A DNA stretch of 64,000 bases. Origin: Alsobacter metallidurans (lineage in GTDB: Bacteria; Pseudomonadota; Alphaproteobacteria; Rhizobiales; Beijerinckiaceae). Numbering within the stretch: position 1 is the first letter of the stretch; the number at the start of each line of letters is the position of its first letter. The stretch spans positions 1,159,421 to 1,223,420 of the forward strand of contig NZ_BMES01000002.1 of NCBI RefSeq assembly GCF_014636935.1, written 5' to 3'. Below are positions 34,371 to 42,874 of the stretch, in pieces. A program made the translations under genes and the position numbers. Under the pieces are notes generated by a model. The model was not told the DNA's origin. It worked only from the letters and a program-made list of their open reading frames with translations, and did not search any database.

Positions 34371-34856
34371 CTAAATCCAGCGCCGCACCCGGGCGGCGTA
34401 GTCGCGCCAGTCCTGGCCGAAGCGGCGCTCCAGATGCGCCTCCTCGCGCGAGATCGCGAGCCAGTTCACAGCCGCGATGGTGACAGGCACCAGCAGCAGC
34501 AGCCAACCCCAGCGCAACGCCAGCGCGAAGCCAAGAAGCGCGACCGTATTGGCCACATAAATTGGATTGCGCGACCACCGGTACGGCCCCGTCGTCACCA
34601 GCGCTTTGCTGGGCGCGTTGGGCAGCACGGTCGTCCCCTTTCGACGAAGGACAATGAAGCAACCGAGATCCGCCAGGATCGCGATCGCGAACAGCGCGAC
34701 GCCGGCCCACTCGGGCACGATCCGCAGTTGCAGGTCGAGCCATATGAAGGGGTCGACCTGCTCCAGCCCCCAAGCCAGCAACATGGCGGCGGAATAAATC
34801 AGCGGCGGCCACGGGATCGTGTTGGGCCTTTCGCCGATGTCGTGCGCCATGCCCAT
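34371..34856 (-). CDS. Isoprenylcysteine carboxyl methyltransferase-like / PEMT-like membrane protein
   Basis: 161 residues with about four transmembrane helices. The C-terminal signature [20 protein letters not shown] and the end [20 protein letters not shown] are those of the ICMT/phospholipid methyltransferase family, which use SAM at the membrane. Bacterial members are mostly uncharacterised, so substrate is open. Two close ATGs (34856, 34850) are preceded by AGGGGGG. It lies 11 bases upstream of mtnP on the same strand. Confidence 0.83.
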   Translation of the reverse strand: MGMAHDIGERPNTIPWPPLIYSAAMLLAWGLEQVDPFIWLDLQLRIVPEWAGVALFAIAILADLGCFIVLRRKGTTVLPNAPSKALVTTGPYRWSRNPIYVANTVALLGFALALRWGWLLLLVPVTIAAVNWLAISREEAHLERRFGQDWRDYAARVRRWI

Positions 34857-34967
34857 CCCCCCTGCGGCTTTCGCCCAAACGCCTTGTGCGCGTCGCCCTC
34901 TACAAGCGGGCCGCGTCCGGGTTATCCTGCAGCAAACGGCTATCGCACAAGAGGAAACGCCAAGACC

Positions 34968-36140
34968 ATGCTGGCCAACGCCCCACGTCCCTTCAACTTC
35001 GACCTTGGCGAAACCGCCGACGCCATTCGCGAAACGGTTGCGGGCTTTGCGCAAAGCGAGATTGCGCCCCGCGCCGACGCGATCGACAAGACCAACGAGT
35101 TCCCCCGCGACCTCTGGCCGCGGATGGGTGCGCTGGGCCTGCACGGCATCACCGTGGAGGAGGAATATGGCGGCTCCGGGCTCGGCTATCTCGAGCACGT
35201 CGTCGCCATGGAGGAAGTCAGCCGCGCGTCCGCGTCGGTCGGGCTGAGCTATGGCGCCCACTCCAACCTTTGCGTCAACCAGATGCGCCGCAACGGCTCC
35301 GAGGCGCAGAAGCGCAAATACCTGCCCAAGTTGATCTCGGGCGAGCATGTCGGCGCGCTGGCGATGTCCGAGCCCGGGGCGGGCTCCGACGTGGTTTCTA
35401 TGCGCACACGAGCCGAAAAGCGCGGCGACCGCTATGTGCTCAATGGCTCCAAGATGTGGATCACCAACGGGCCGGTCGCCGGGACGCTGATCGTCTACGC
35501 CAAGACGGATCCTGACGCTGGCTCCAAGGGCATTACGGCCTTCATCGTCGAGAAGGGCATGAAGGGCTTCACCACCGCCCAAAAGCTGGACAAGCTCGGC
35601 ATGCGCGGCTCCGACACGTGCGAACTCGTGTTCGAGGATTGCGAGATCCCCGAAGAGAATGTCCTCGGCCAGGTCGGCAAGGGCGTCAACGTGCTGATGT
35701 CGGGCCTCGACTACGAGCGCGCCGTGCTGGCCGCCGGCCCGCTGGGCATCATGCAGGCGGCGCTGGACGTGGTGATGCCCTACGTCCACGAGCGCAAGCA
35801 GTTCGGCAGGCCCATCGGCGAGTTCCAACTCGTGCAGGGCAAGCTCGCCGACATGTACGTCACCATGAACGCCTGCAAGGCCTATGTGTACGCCGTCGCC
35901 AAGGCCTGCGACCGGGGCGAAACCACCCGCGAGGACGCGGCCGGCGCTATCCTGATCGCGGCCGAGAAGGCGACCCTGATGGCGCTTGACGCGATCCAGC
36001 TGCTGGGCGGCAACGGCTACATCAACGACTACCCCACCGGCCGCCTGCTGCGCGACGCCAAGCTCTACGAGATCGGCGCCGGCACCAGCGAAATCCGCCG
36101 CATGCTGATCGGACGCGAGCTGTTCGCAAAGACGATGTGA
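34968..36140 (+). CDS. ivd: Isovaleryl-CoA dehydrogenase
   Basis: 390 residues, FAD-dependent acyl-CoA dehydrogenase. [16 protein letters not shown] and [11 protein letters not shown] form the flavin/substrate sites. The glutamate in [15 protein letters not shown] corresponds to the unusual catalytic base position of isovaleryl-CoA dehydrogenase, and the C-terminal [18 protein letters not shown] is typical. It converts isovaleryl-CoA to 3-methylcrotonyl-CoA, the substrate of MccAB (15-19 kb), in leucine catabolism. The GAGG purine run lies rather far upstream of the ATG at 34968. Confidence 0.9.
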   Translation: MLANAPRPFNFDLGETADAIRETVAGFAQSEIAPRADAIDKTNEFPRDLWPRMGALGLHGITVEEEYGGSGLGYLEHVVAMEEVSRASASVGLSYGAHSNLCVNQMRRNGSEAQKRKYLPKLISGEHVGALAMSEPGAGSDVVSMRTRAEKRGDRYVLNGSKMWITNGPVAGTLIVYAKTDPDAGSKGITAFIVEKGMKGFTTAQKLDKLGMRGSDTCELVFEDCEIPEENVLGQVGKGVNVLMSGLDYERAVLAAGPLGIMQAALDVVMPYVHERKQFGRPIGEFQLVQGKLADMYVTMNACKAYVYAVAKACDRGETTREDAAGAILIAAEKATLMALDAIQLLGGNGYINDYPTGRLLRDAKLYEIGAGTSEIRRMLIGRELFAKTM

Positions 36141-36172
36141 CCGCCAGCCCACCTCACCAAGGAAGCCCAAAC

Positions 36173-36793
36173 ATGCTCGTGATCTGGGGGCGTCTCAGCT
36201 CCGTCAACGTCCAGAAAGTCGTCTTTGCCGCCGATGCGCTCGGCCTTGTCTACCAGCGCAACGAGGCCGGCGGGGTGCACGGGGTAGTGGACACGCCGGG
36301 ATACCGGGCCATGAACCCGAACGGCCTCGTCCCCACGCTGCAGGACGACGACACTGTGCTGTGGGAATCCAACGCAATAGTTCGCTACCTTGCCGCGAAG
36401 CACGGCGCGGGCACGTTGTGGCCCGTCGATCCGGTCGCTCGGGCCCGGGCGGATCGCTGGATGGACTGGCAGCAGACCACCCTGAATCCGGCTGTGGGCC
36501 CGGCGTTTGTGAACCTCGTACGCACGGCGCCGGAGAAGCGAGACATGGCGGCCGTTGAGGCTTCGCGGGTCAAGACCAATTCGGTGACCAAGGTTCTCGA
36601 TGCTCACCTGGGCGAGCACGCATTTCTGGCGGGCGACTCGTTCACCATGGCCGAATGCGTCGTTGGTCCACAGCTGCACCGCTGGCTGAATATGCCCATC
36701 GAGCGCGAAAACCGGCCCAATTTGGAAGCTTGGTACAATCGCCTTACCGAAAATCCGGCTTCCCGAACCGCTTTTCCGCGTCCCATCACATGA
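36173..36793 (+). CDS. Glutathione S-transferase family protein
   Basis: 206 residues. Thioredoxin-like N-domain (LVIWGRLSSVNVQKVVFAAD; the serine-rich loop holds the GSH-activating Ser, and NGLVPTL and ESNAIVRYLAAKHG are the GSH site) and all-alpha C-domain (about 90-206). AAGGAAG precedes the ATG. It follows ivd after 32 bases and may be co-transcribed; a specific substrate cannot be given. Confidence 0.9.
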   Translation: MLVIWGRLSSVNVQKVVFAADALGLVYQRNEAGGVHGVVDTPGYRAMNPNGLVPTLQDDDTVLWESNAIVRYLAAKHGAGTLWPVDPVARARADRWMDWQQTTLNPAVGPAFVNLVRTAPEKRDMAAVEASRVKTNSVTKVLDAHLGEHAFLAGDSFTMAECVVGPQLHRWLNMPIERENRPNLEAWYNRLTENPASRTAFPRPIT

Positions 36794-36922
36794 GCTGTGG
36801 CGGGCATGGTTTCCAGACGTGCTTAGAGGGTTAACGGCCATCCGACTCCCTCGGGTAACCAAGTGAGATGATTGCAATCCGCATCCAGTAGAACAGCGTC
36901 AGTTGTGACTGGAACGGACGCG

Positions 36923-37366
36923 ATGATTGTAAATACAGAAGATTTGATCACAGGCGTTGCAATTACGCTTGTCGGAGGACGCCACCTTAACGGAGCCGTC
37001 TACGGCTTTCCCATAGACGGGATGATGGAGCTGCTGGACCAGCCGGCTGATTTCATTCAACTCGTAGTGGAGGAGGGCGAGTTCGCCTATGTCAGCAAGA
37101 AGCAGATTGCCGTGCTGCGGTCGTCGAGCCGGCTGTCTGGGCTCAGGTTCCCGGCGCTGGCGGCGTCGCTGCACGAACTGCTCGACCTCCCAATCGATGC
37201 CACGCCCGACGTGGTCCGGCTCGCCTATCTGGACCGGGCCGCCCGCTACAACCCGGCGCAATATGGCGGACTAACCCTGCCCGAAGAGGTCAGGGATTAC
37301 CTGGAAGCGATGCACGGCGCCCTGCGCGAAGCGTATCAGGTCTACATCACCCCGAGGCCGACGTAA
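36923..37366 (+). CDS. Unknown protein: small beta-rich domain plus degenerate J-like tail
   Basis: 147 residues, not a family I can name. Residues ~1-68 form a beta-rich module (GVAITLVGGRHLNGAVYG ... FIQLVVEEGEFAYVSKKQI) that aligns along its length with the next gene (37437-37691). Residues ~88-147 resemble a J domain: LPIDATPDVVRLAYLDRA keeps helix I-II spacing, but at the HPD site the sequence is NPA (RYNPAQYGG). It therefore cannot work as a normal DnaK co-chaperone. Start at 36923 (GGAACGG upstream) preferred over a TTG at 36872. The 5' region is AT-richer than its surroundings. Confidence 0.7.
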   Translation: MIVNTEDLITGVAITLVGGRHLNGAVYGFPIDGMMELLDQPADFIQLVVEEGEFAYVSKKQIAVLRSSSRLSGLRFPALAASLHELLDLPIDATPDVVRLAYLDRAARYNPAQYGGLTLPEEVRDYLEAMHGALREAYQVYITPRPT

Positions 37367-37436
37367 GGATCCCTGCTGATCATCGTATCTAAACGTTCGT
37401 GGTCCAAGAATGCTGGACCTCAGACAGTGGTGACCG

Positions 37437-37691
37437 ATGTTCGCAAAAGACAACAAGCGCCTGCCCGTGACCCTGACCCTTGCGGACGGGCGTACCCTCG
37501 TGGGGGCTATTACGGCGGGACTATCCGCCAGCATCGCATCGGCGTTGAACCGCGAAGGCTTGTTTCTCGAGTTCATCGCCGAGAACGGCGAACTGCTCTT
37601 CATCGGCAAGAACAGCATCATGATGGTTCGGGAAGGCGCAATAGGCAGATCCCTGGATGTCCCCGCCATCGCAATGGCCCCGGGCGCTTGA
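37437..37691 (+). CDS. Unknown small beta-rich protein, paralogue of the preceding gene
   Basis: 84 residues. VTLTLADGRTLVGAITAGL, FLEFIAENGELLFIGKNSI lines up with the N-terminal module of the 36923-37366 product: shared TL..GR.L.GA, F, E.GE, .K..I pattern. No signal peptide or membrane helix. The ATG at 37437 lies 70 bases after the previous stop, so the pair is probably one transcription unit. A small SH3/Sm-like barrel is plausible from the strand pattern, but this is only inference. Confidence 0.68.
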   Translation: MFAKDNKRLPVTLTLADGRTLVGAITAGLSASIASALNREGLFLEFIAENGELLFIGKNSIMMVREGAIGRSLDVPAIAMAPGA

Positions 37692-37733
37692 TGTAAGACG
37701 TCAGGCGCGCACGGACGCGCGTGTATCTGGCGC

Positions 37734-38195
37734 TCAGATCGGCGCCCTGAACAGCGGCGCCCCAGGCTTGCGGGGCGCCGGCTCCCCATGCTCGAGCTCA
37801 AAGACATAGTCGGCCGGCAATCCGGCGGCACGAGCCGCCGCGACCACGCCCTCGAGATAGCCGGGCTTCGGCTTCCCGGGGCGATCCGTGCGGCCGACAT
37901 ACACCAGGGCGCGGCGTGCTCCGCCTGGCGTCACCACCGGTTGGTTGATCTTGGTGTAAAGGCCCGTATGCAGGCTCTCGTAGCGGTCGAGCGCCGGAAT
38001 GTCCGAAAGCGCCAGATCCCACAGTACGCCGTGCACGGTTCGACGCGGGTCGCGCACCACCGACGCGTAGCCCTCCGCCATGATCATGAACCGATGCCGC
38101 GGCAGGCGGGCCAGGCCGACGATCGTCGACCGCGGACAGCGCTGCTCCATGGCGACGCGATCCATGTTGGAGCCATAGGCGAAATAAAGGGGCAT
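37734..38195 (-). CDS. Gamma-glutamylcyclotransferase-like (AIG2/GGCT) protein
   Basis: 153 residues. The N-terminal YFAYGSNMD (about 4-12) is the GGCT substrate-loop signature; HGVLWDLALSDIPALDRYE contains the catalytic-region acidic residue, and ALVYVGRTDRPGKPKPGYLE is typical of the C-terminal half. Such enzymes release 5-oxoproline from gamma-glutamyl peptides or similar, though many bacterial members are untested. It is convergent with the 37437 gene. Confidence 0.85.
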   Translation of the reverse strand: MPLYFAYGSNMDRVAMEQRCPRSTIVGLARLPRHRFMIMAEGYASVVRDPRRTVHGVLWDLALSDIPALDRYESLHTGLYTKINQPVVTPGGARRALVYVGRTDRPGKPKPGYLEGVVAAARAAGLPADYVFELEHGEPAPRKPGAPLFRAPI

Positions 38196-38301
38196 GGATC
38201 AAGACTCGATGGAACGGCCAGTGGTGAGTCTAGAAGCGCTTGCGCCGTAATAGCGCGCAAGGACGGTAGGGACGAGGGTCCCTCCCCGAACCGGCGCAAA
38301 C

Positions 38302-38323
38302 GCGCCGCCGAAGGCGGCGGCGC
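38302..38323 (-). terminator. Hairpin after pccA (likely terminator)
   Basis: On the minus strand GCGCCGCCGCC, TTCG tetraloop, GGCGGCGC: very stable stem just 7 bases after the pccA stop, followed by the short T run GTTTGCG. Confidence 0.6.
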
Positions 38324-38329
38324 CACAAC

Positions 38330-40333
38330 TCACTTGAATTCGATGATCACGGCGTCCACGGCCAGGCTGTCGCCTTCCTTGGCCAGGATCTTGGCCACGG
38401 TGCCGTCTTTTTCGGCGCGCAGCACGTTCTCCATTTTCATCGCCTCGACGATGCACAGCATTTCGCCGGCCTTGACCTCCTGCCCTTCCGCAACCGAGAT
38501 CGCCTTCACCAGCCCCGGCATGGGGCACAGCAGGAACTTGCCGGTGTCGGCCGCGACCTTCTCGGGCATCAAGGCCGCGAGTTCGGCCTCCCGGCGCGTA
38601 TAGACCCTCGCGGCCGCGTAGGCGCCCGCATGCGACAGCGCCACCCCGTTCAGCAGGGGCCGAACCTGCAGGGCGACCTCGTTGCCGTCGACCGTGCCCT
38701 GCCACACGGGCTCGCCCGGCCGCCAGCCCGACGACACCTCGTGCGAGTGGCCTTCACCGAAGCGCACCACCGTGGCGTAGCTCATGTCCTCGATGGCCAC
38801 GTCGAAACGCTGGCCACCGAGCATCACCACCCGCTCGGTCTCGAACTGCACCGGCGCGGCGGCGCGTAGCTGGCCCGAAATGCCGCGCTTGCGTCCATTG
38901 AGCTTGTGATCGATCGCGGCCGCGACCGCGGCCATCAGGTGCGCGGTTTCGCCCTCCGGGGCGATTGGCTTGAAGCCCTCCGGGAACTCCTCGGCGATGA
39001 AGCCGGTCGAAAGGCGCCCAGCCTTCCAGCGTTCATGCGCCATCAACGCGGACAGGAACGGGATGTTGTGACGGATACCCTCGATCGCGAATGCGTCGAG
39101 CGCCCTGCCCTGCGACTCGATGGCCTCCAGCCGCGTCGGCGCATGTGTCACCAGCTTGGCAATCATCGGGTCGTAGTAGATCGAGATCTCGCCGCCTTCG
39201 TAGACGCCGGTGTCGTTGCGCACCATCACATCGCCGGTGCGGCCTTCGGCGGGCGGACGATAGCTCACGAGCCTGCCGGTGGACGGCATGAAGTTGCGCG
39301 TCGGGTCCTCGGCATAGACGCGGCTCTCCACCGCCCAGCCGTTCAGCTTCACGTCGTCCTGCGTGATCGAGAGCTTCTCGCCTGCCGCGACGCGGATCAT
39401 CTGCTCGACGAGGTCGACGCCGGTGATCATCTCGGTGACCGGATGCTCGACCTGCAGGCGCGTGTTCATTTCCAGGAAGAAGAACGAGCGGTCCTGCCCG
39501 GCCACGAACTCGACCGTGCCGGCGGAATCGTAGCCCACCGCGCGGGCCAGCGCGCAGGCCTGCTCGCCCATGAGGCGGCGGGTCGCTTCGTCCAGCAGCG
39601 GCGACGGGGCCTCCTCGATCACCTTCTGGTTGCGGCGCTGAATGGAGCACTCGCGCTCGCCCAGATAGATGACGTTGCCGTGCTTGTCGCCCAGCACCTG
39701 TATCTCGATGTGGCGCGGGTCGACGATGAACTTCTCAACGAACACGCGGTCGTCGCCGAACGAGGACGCGGCCTCAGATTTGGCGCGCGCGAAGCCTTCC
39801 GCGACTTCATCGGCCGAATAGGCGATGCGCATGCCCTTGCCGCCGCCGCCCGCCGAGGCCTTGATCATCACCGGGTAGCCGATCTCGTCCGCGATCGTCA
39901 CCGCGTGAGCGGGATCCTCGATTACGCCGAGATGCCCCGGTACGGTGGAAACCCGGGCGGCGTTGGCGAACTTCTTGGATTCGATCTTGTCGCCCATGGC
40001 CTCGATGGCCTTGGGATTGGGACCGATGAACACGATCCCGGCCGCCTCCAGCGCCTTCGGAAAAGCGGCGCGCTCCGACAGGAAGCCATAGCCCGGATGA
40101 ACCGCCTCGGCGCCGGTCGCCTTGCAGGCTTCCACGATCTTCTCGATCAGCAGATAGGACTGGGCGGCGGCGGGCGGGCCGATATGGACGGCCTCGTCGG
40201 CCATCTCGACATGCAGCGCGTCCCGATCGGCGTCCGAATAGACCGCAACGGTCCTGATGCCCATGCGGCGGGCTGTCTTGATGACGCGGCAGGCGATTTC
40301 GCCGCGGTTGGCGATCAGAATTTTATTGAACAT
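38330..40333 (-). CDS. pccA: Propionyl-CoA carboxylase subunit alpha (biotin carboxylase + BCCP)
   Basis: 667 residues. Biotin carboxylase (ILIANRGEIACRVIKTARR at 5-23, AGGGGKGMRIAY, EMNTRLQVEHPVTE), BT linker (about 460-590), and C-terminal biotin domain with EAMKMENVL. The EDPAHAVTIADEIGYPVMIKA stretch and overall length agree with PccA rather than MccA. It makes carboxybiotin for PccB, turning propionyl-CoA into methylmalonyl-CoA. Its partner pccB lies 2.5 kb upstream on the same strand, separated by two unknown genes and an opposite-strand GT8 gene. Confidence 0.93.
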   Translation of the reverse strand: MFNKILIANRGEIACRVIKTARRMGIRTVAVYSDADRDALHVEMADEAVHIGPPAAAQSYLLIEKIVEACKATGAEAVHPGYGFLSERAAFPKALEAAGIVFIGPNPKAIEAMGDKIESKKFANAARVSTVPGHLGVIEDPAHAVTIADEIGYPVMIKASAGGGGKGMRIAYSADEVAEGFARAKSEAASSFGDDRVFVEKFIVDPRHIEIQVLGDKHGNVIYLGERECSIQRRNQKVIEEAPSPLLDEATRRLMGEQACALARAVGYDSAGTVEFVAGQDRSFFFLEMNTRLQVEHPVTEMITGVDLVEQMIRVAAGEKLSITQDDVKLNGWAVESRVYAEDPTRNFMPSTGRLVSYRPPAEGRTGDVMVRNDTGVYEGGEISIYYDPMIAKLVTHAPTRLEAIESQGRALDAFAIEGIRHNIPFLSALMAHERWKAGRLSTGFIAEEFPEGFKPIAPEGETAHLMAAVAAAIDHKLNGRKRGISGQLRAAAPVQFETERVVMLGGQRFDVAIEDMSYATVVRFGEGHSHEVSSGWRPGEPVWQGTVDGNEVALQVRPLLNGVALSHAGAYAAARVYTRREAELAALMPEKVAADTGKFLLCPMPGLVKAISVAEGQEVKAGEMLCIVEAMKMENVLRAEKDGTVAKILAKEGDSLAVDAVIIEFK

Positions 40334-40479
40334 GCCCGTCCCGAGATCGAAGCCACGCTGGATTCGAGATCGTTTCTAGGCTGCGGGCGCGGGGTCGTCC
40401 ACTCACCGAAGGACTGAGATGCAAACCGGCGCAGCCTCGCGGCCACGCCCGTCTACTCGTCAAAATCAGAGGAGGCGGC

Positions 40480-40923
40480 TCAGGCCGCGCGGCGCACCAG
40501 CGCGACTTCCGGGTCCTGCAGGGCCCTCAGGCCGCGATTCTCTTCGAGAGCGAGCGCGATCACCGCCTGGTCGACGCGCTCGGCTTCGCGAACCAGGTTG
40601 ACCAGGAGCGGGCCTACGTTCAGAGCCGGGCCGCTACGAGCCATTTGCAGACACGTGATCAGCCAAGCGGCGTCCTCGTCGCGGATGTAGCCGGTGGGGC
40701 GACGCTCCCAGACCAGATGCGCGGTCAAGGCCTCGACGAAAAACTCGGCCCAGGCGTCGCAGGCTTGGCCCACCATCCGCTCCATGCGGATCAGCCCCTC
40801 GGCCTCTTCCTTGGAGATCCCTGCATCTTCGATCAGCCGCTGGATTTCGCGAACGTCATCCAGAGCAATCGATTGCTTCTCGATGGTCCGGATCACGACG
40901 TTCTGGATGCGGTTGGCGTTCAT
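40480..40923 (-). CDS. Conserved hypothetical helical protein
   Basis: 147 residues, all-helical by appearance, no signal or membrane segment. It resembles the 42103-42759 product: ISKEEAEGLIRMERM and WAEFFVEALTAHLV here against VTRREAEALFDIAET and FAALFAVAVANHLL there. GGAGGTC lies just upstream of ATG at 40923, so it is translated. It is 146 bases upstream of pccA on the same strand. Function unknown. Confidence 0.72.
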   Translation of the reverse strand: MNANRIQNVVIRTIEKQSIALDDVREIQRLIEDAGISKEEAEGLIRMERMVGQACDAWAEFFVEALTAHLVWERRPTGYIRDEDAAWLITCLQMARSGPALNVGPLLVNLVREAERVDQAVIALALEENRGLRALQDPEVALVRRAA

Positions 40924-41143
40924 CTGTTTGACCTCCGCGGCTTTATTGTCGCCGCTCTTCTCTCTTTCGTGCAGTAATCATTGATCCACACGTATGGAGC
41001 GCAAGTTAAAGGTCTATGTCCTAACGAAAATTCAGGTTAAACAGGCCTGACCAGCCATACTTACTTGAGAATTAATCCGCGGGTGGGCTATTCACAGGGA
41101 TCGTCCCGCAGGCTAGGCAGGAAGCCCGCCTGCGGAATGCGTC

Positions 41144-42106
41144 ATGACCGCTCCCTTGCCCGTCTGCTTCACGCCGGACGCCCTGTATTTCCGCCCTGCG
41201 GTGTTCACGGCCGCGACGCTGCTGGCCCAGCCGGATGCCGAGGGGCTCGACATCCTGTTCCTCTGCGAGGACCGCGACGTCGCAAAGGGCTTTGAGGATC
41301 TCGACCCCGCCTTGCGCGGCCGCATCACCTTGCTGCCGGTGGATTGGACCCGGCACGTCGCGGACCTGCCGACACGCGGGCATTTCACCTCGGCGGTGAA
41401 CCGGCGCCTCGCGCTGCATCGCATCCTGCCGGAGCGGTATGAGCGGTTCGTCTCGATGGACGCCGACATGCAGGTCGTCCGCCCGGGCCTCGCGCGCCTG
41501 GCCGGACTGAACCTGGACGGCCGCGCGCTGGCGGCGGCCTATGACATGATCTTCCTGAAGGACTTCGAGGACGGCCCGCTCACGGCCGAGTTCCGCGCCT
41601 ATCGGGCCGAGCTCGGGCTCGCGCCGGACACGCCCTACTTCAACAACGGGCTGACGCTGATTGACCGGCACGCGTGGACGCTGGCCGGCGTCGCCGAGGA
41701 GGCTGCAGCAAGGCTACGGGCCGCGCCGGCGCGCTATCCGTTCCTGGAGCAAAGCGCGCTGAACAGCGTCATCCAGGGCGCCTTCGCGCCGCTCTCGCCG
41801 CGCTACAATTTCATGGGCGACTTTCTGCTGCTCGACCTCGAGGACGAGGTCGAGCCGGTGGTCCGCCATTTCGTGAACCGGCCGAAGCCGTGGGAAGCCG
41901 GCTACCCTGGCGCGCCCGCGCATGCCGAGGCTTACGCCAGCTGGTTCGCGGCGTCTCCCTGGCCCAGCTTCGCCGCCGAGCCTGCCGCGCCCCAGGCGGG
42001 CGATCCAACGCAAAAGGCCCGCATGGCGCCCTTCCGGGAGCGCCTGCGGGCCTTTCTTGAAACAGTGAGCTTCGCGGACGGCTGGCGCCCGCAAGCGTCG
42101 GCTTAG
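41144..42106 (+). CDS. Glycosyltransferase family 8 protein
   Basis: 320 residues. GT8 signature: nucleotide-sugar start VCFTPDALYFRPAVFTAATLL, the metal-binding DxD in FVSMDADMQV (about 103-112), TPYFNNGLTLID (acceptor loop) and the late NFMGDFLL with HFVNRPKPW. Retaining GT-A enzymes of this family add sugars to LPS or other acceptors. It lies alone on the plus strand inside the pcc interval; its stop overlaps the opposite-strand unknown gene by four bases. Confidence 0.88.
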   Translation: MTAPLPVCFTPDALYFRPAVFTAATLLAQPDAEGLDILFLCEDRDVAKGFEDLDPALRGRITLLPVDWTRHVADLPTRGHFTSAVNRRLALHRILPERYERFVSMDADMQVVRPGLARLAGLNLDGRALAAAYDMIFLKDFEDGPLTAEFRAYRAELGLAPDTPYFNNGLTLIDRHAWTLAGVAEEAAARLRAAPARYPFLEQSALNSVIQGAFAPLSPRYNFMGDFLLLDLEDEVEPVVRHFVNRPKPWEAGYPGAPAHAEAYASWFAASPWPSFAAEPAAPQAGDPTQKARMAPFRERLRAFLETVSFADGWRPQASA

Positions 42107-42759
42107 GCCGCCTTGGCGACCGCGCTTGCAGGCGTGAGGTCGCAGCACGGCTTCAACGCCGCGACCAGCAGCGCTTCCGCGCCCGAGAGCGCCGCGCCGC
42201 GCCGGCCGAGGCGCTCGGCGACCCAGCTGCGAGCCGGGTCCGCCGCCCGCGTGACGGCCTGCAATGTGGCCTCGGACGCGCCGCGCGCCACCCAGCCTTC
42301 GCAGGCGCTCACCCGCTCCTCGGTGAGAGCGGCGGTCACCACCTGCGCGAACAACGAGGGCGCCGCGACGCCGCTCTGCGCCGCCGCCAGCACGGTTGCG
42401 TCCAGCCAGAAGCTCCGGGCGAAGATCGACGCCTCCGCCGCGCCTGCGCCGGCCGAGAGCAGATGGTTGGCGACCGCCACCGCAAACAGCGCCGCGAAAT
42501 CCTCGGAAGCGCCCTCGCGCGCGGTTTCGGCGATATCGAACAGCGCCTCCGCCTCCCGGCGCGTCACCGCGCGGTCGGCATGCGCCATCAGCACCTTGCG
42601 AACGCGGTGCGCCACCGCCGCACCATCGCGCGCCTCCATGCGGAGCGCCCTGAGCTCGGCCAGATGGACGGCCTCGGAATCGCCGGGCTCTTGCCGCTTG
42701 GGAATACAGAAATCGGGATCAAACGCCGCGAACACAGGCAACTCCACGCCAAAGGCCAT
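42103..42759 (-). CDS. Conserved hypothetical helical protein
   Basis: 218 residues, alanine-rich and helical, no signal peptide. Shares the motif (S/T)(K/R)xEAExL ... FxxxFxxAxxxHL with the protein at 40480-40923 and appears longer by about 70 residues. Start at 42759 (MAFGVELPVF) was chosen because the upstream part of the frame (to 43071) overlaps pccB and looks like a shadow; no clear ribosome site. Ends convergent with the GT8 gene. Function unknown. Confidence 0.62.
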   Translation of the reverse strand: MAFGVELPVFAAFDPDFCIPKRQEPGDSEAVHLAELRALRMEARDGAAVAHRVRKVLMAHADRAVTRREAEALFDIAETAREGASEDFAALFAVAVANHLLSAGAGAAEASIFARSFWLDATVLAAAQSGVAAPSLFAQVVTAALTEERVSACEGWVARGASEATLQAVTRAADPARSWVAERLGRRGAALSGAEALLVAALKPCCDLTPASAVAKAA

Positions 42760-42874
42760 TGCGGCCAATTTGGCGCTAATTGCTGTGAGCCGCCTTAACG
42801 AGAGGTTGCGATCGCGCCGGATGCTTGAGGGCCCGTAAAGGCCTGCACCCGGCAAAACAACCCATCCGAGCCTA

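Noticed and set aside
34371-36170. 599-codon minus-strand frame ending in the methyltransferase
   Set aside because: Only the last 161 codons are the real ICMT-like gene; the upstream part is antisense to ivd.
38906-40417. 503-codon plus-strand frame opposite pccA
   Set aside because: Shadow of pccA; translation rich in Arg/Asp/Ala without domain features.
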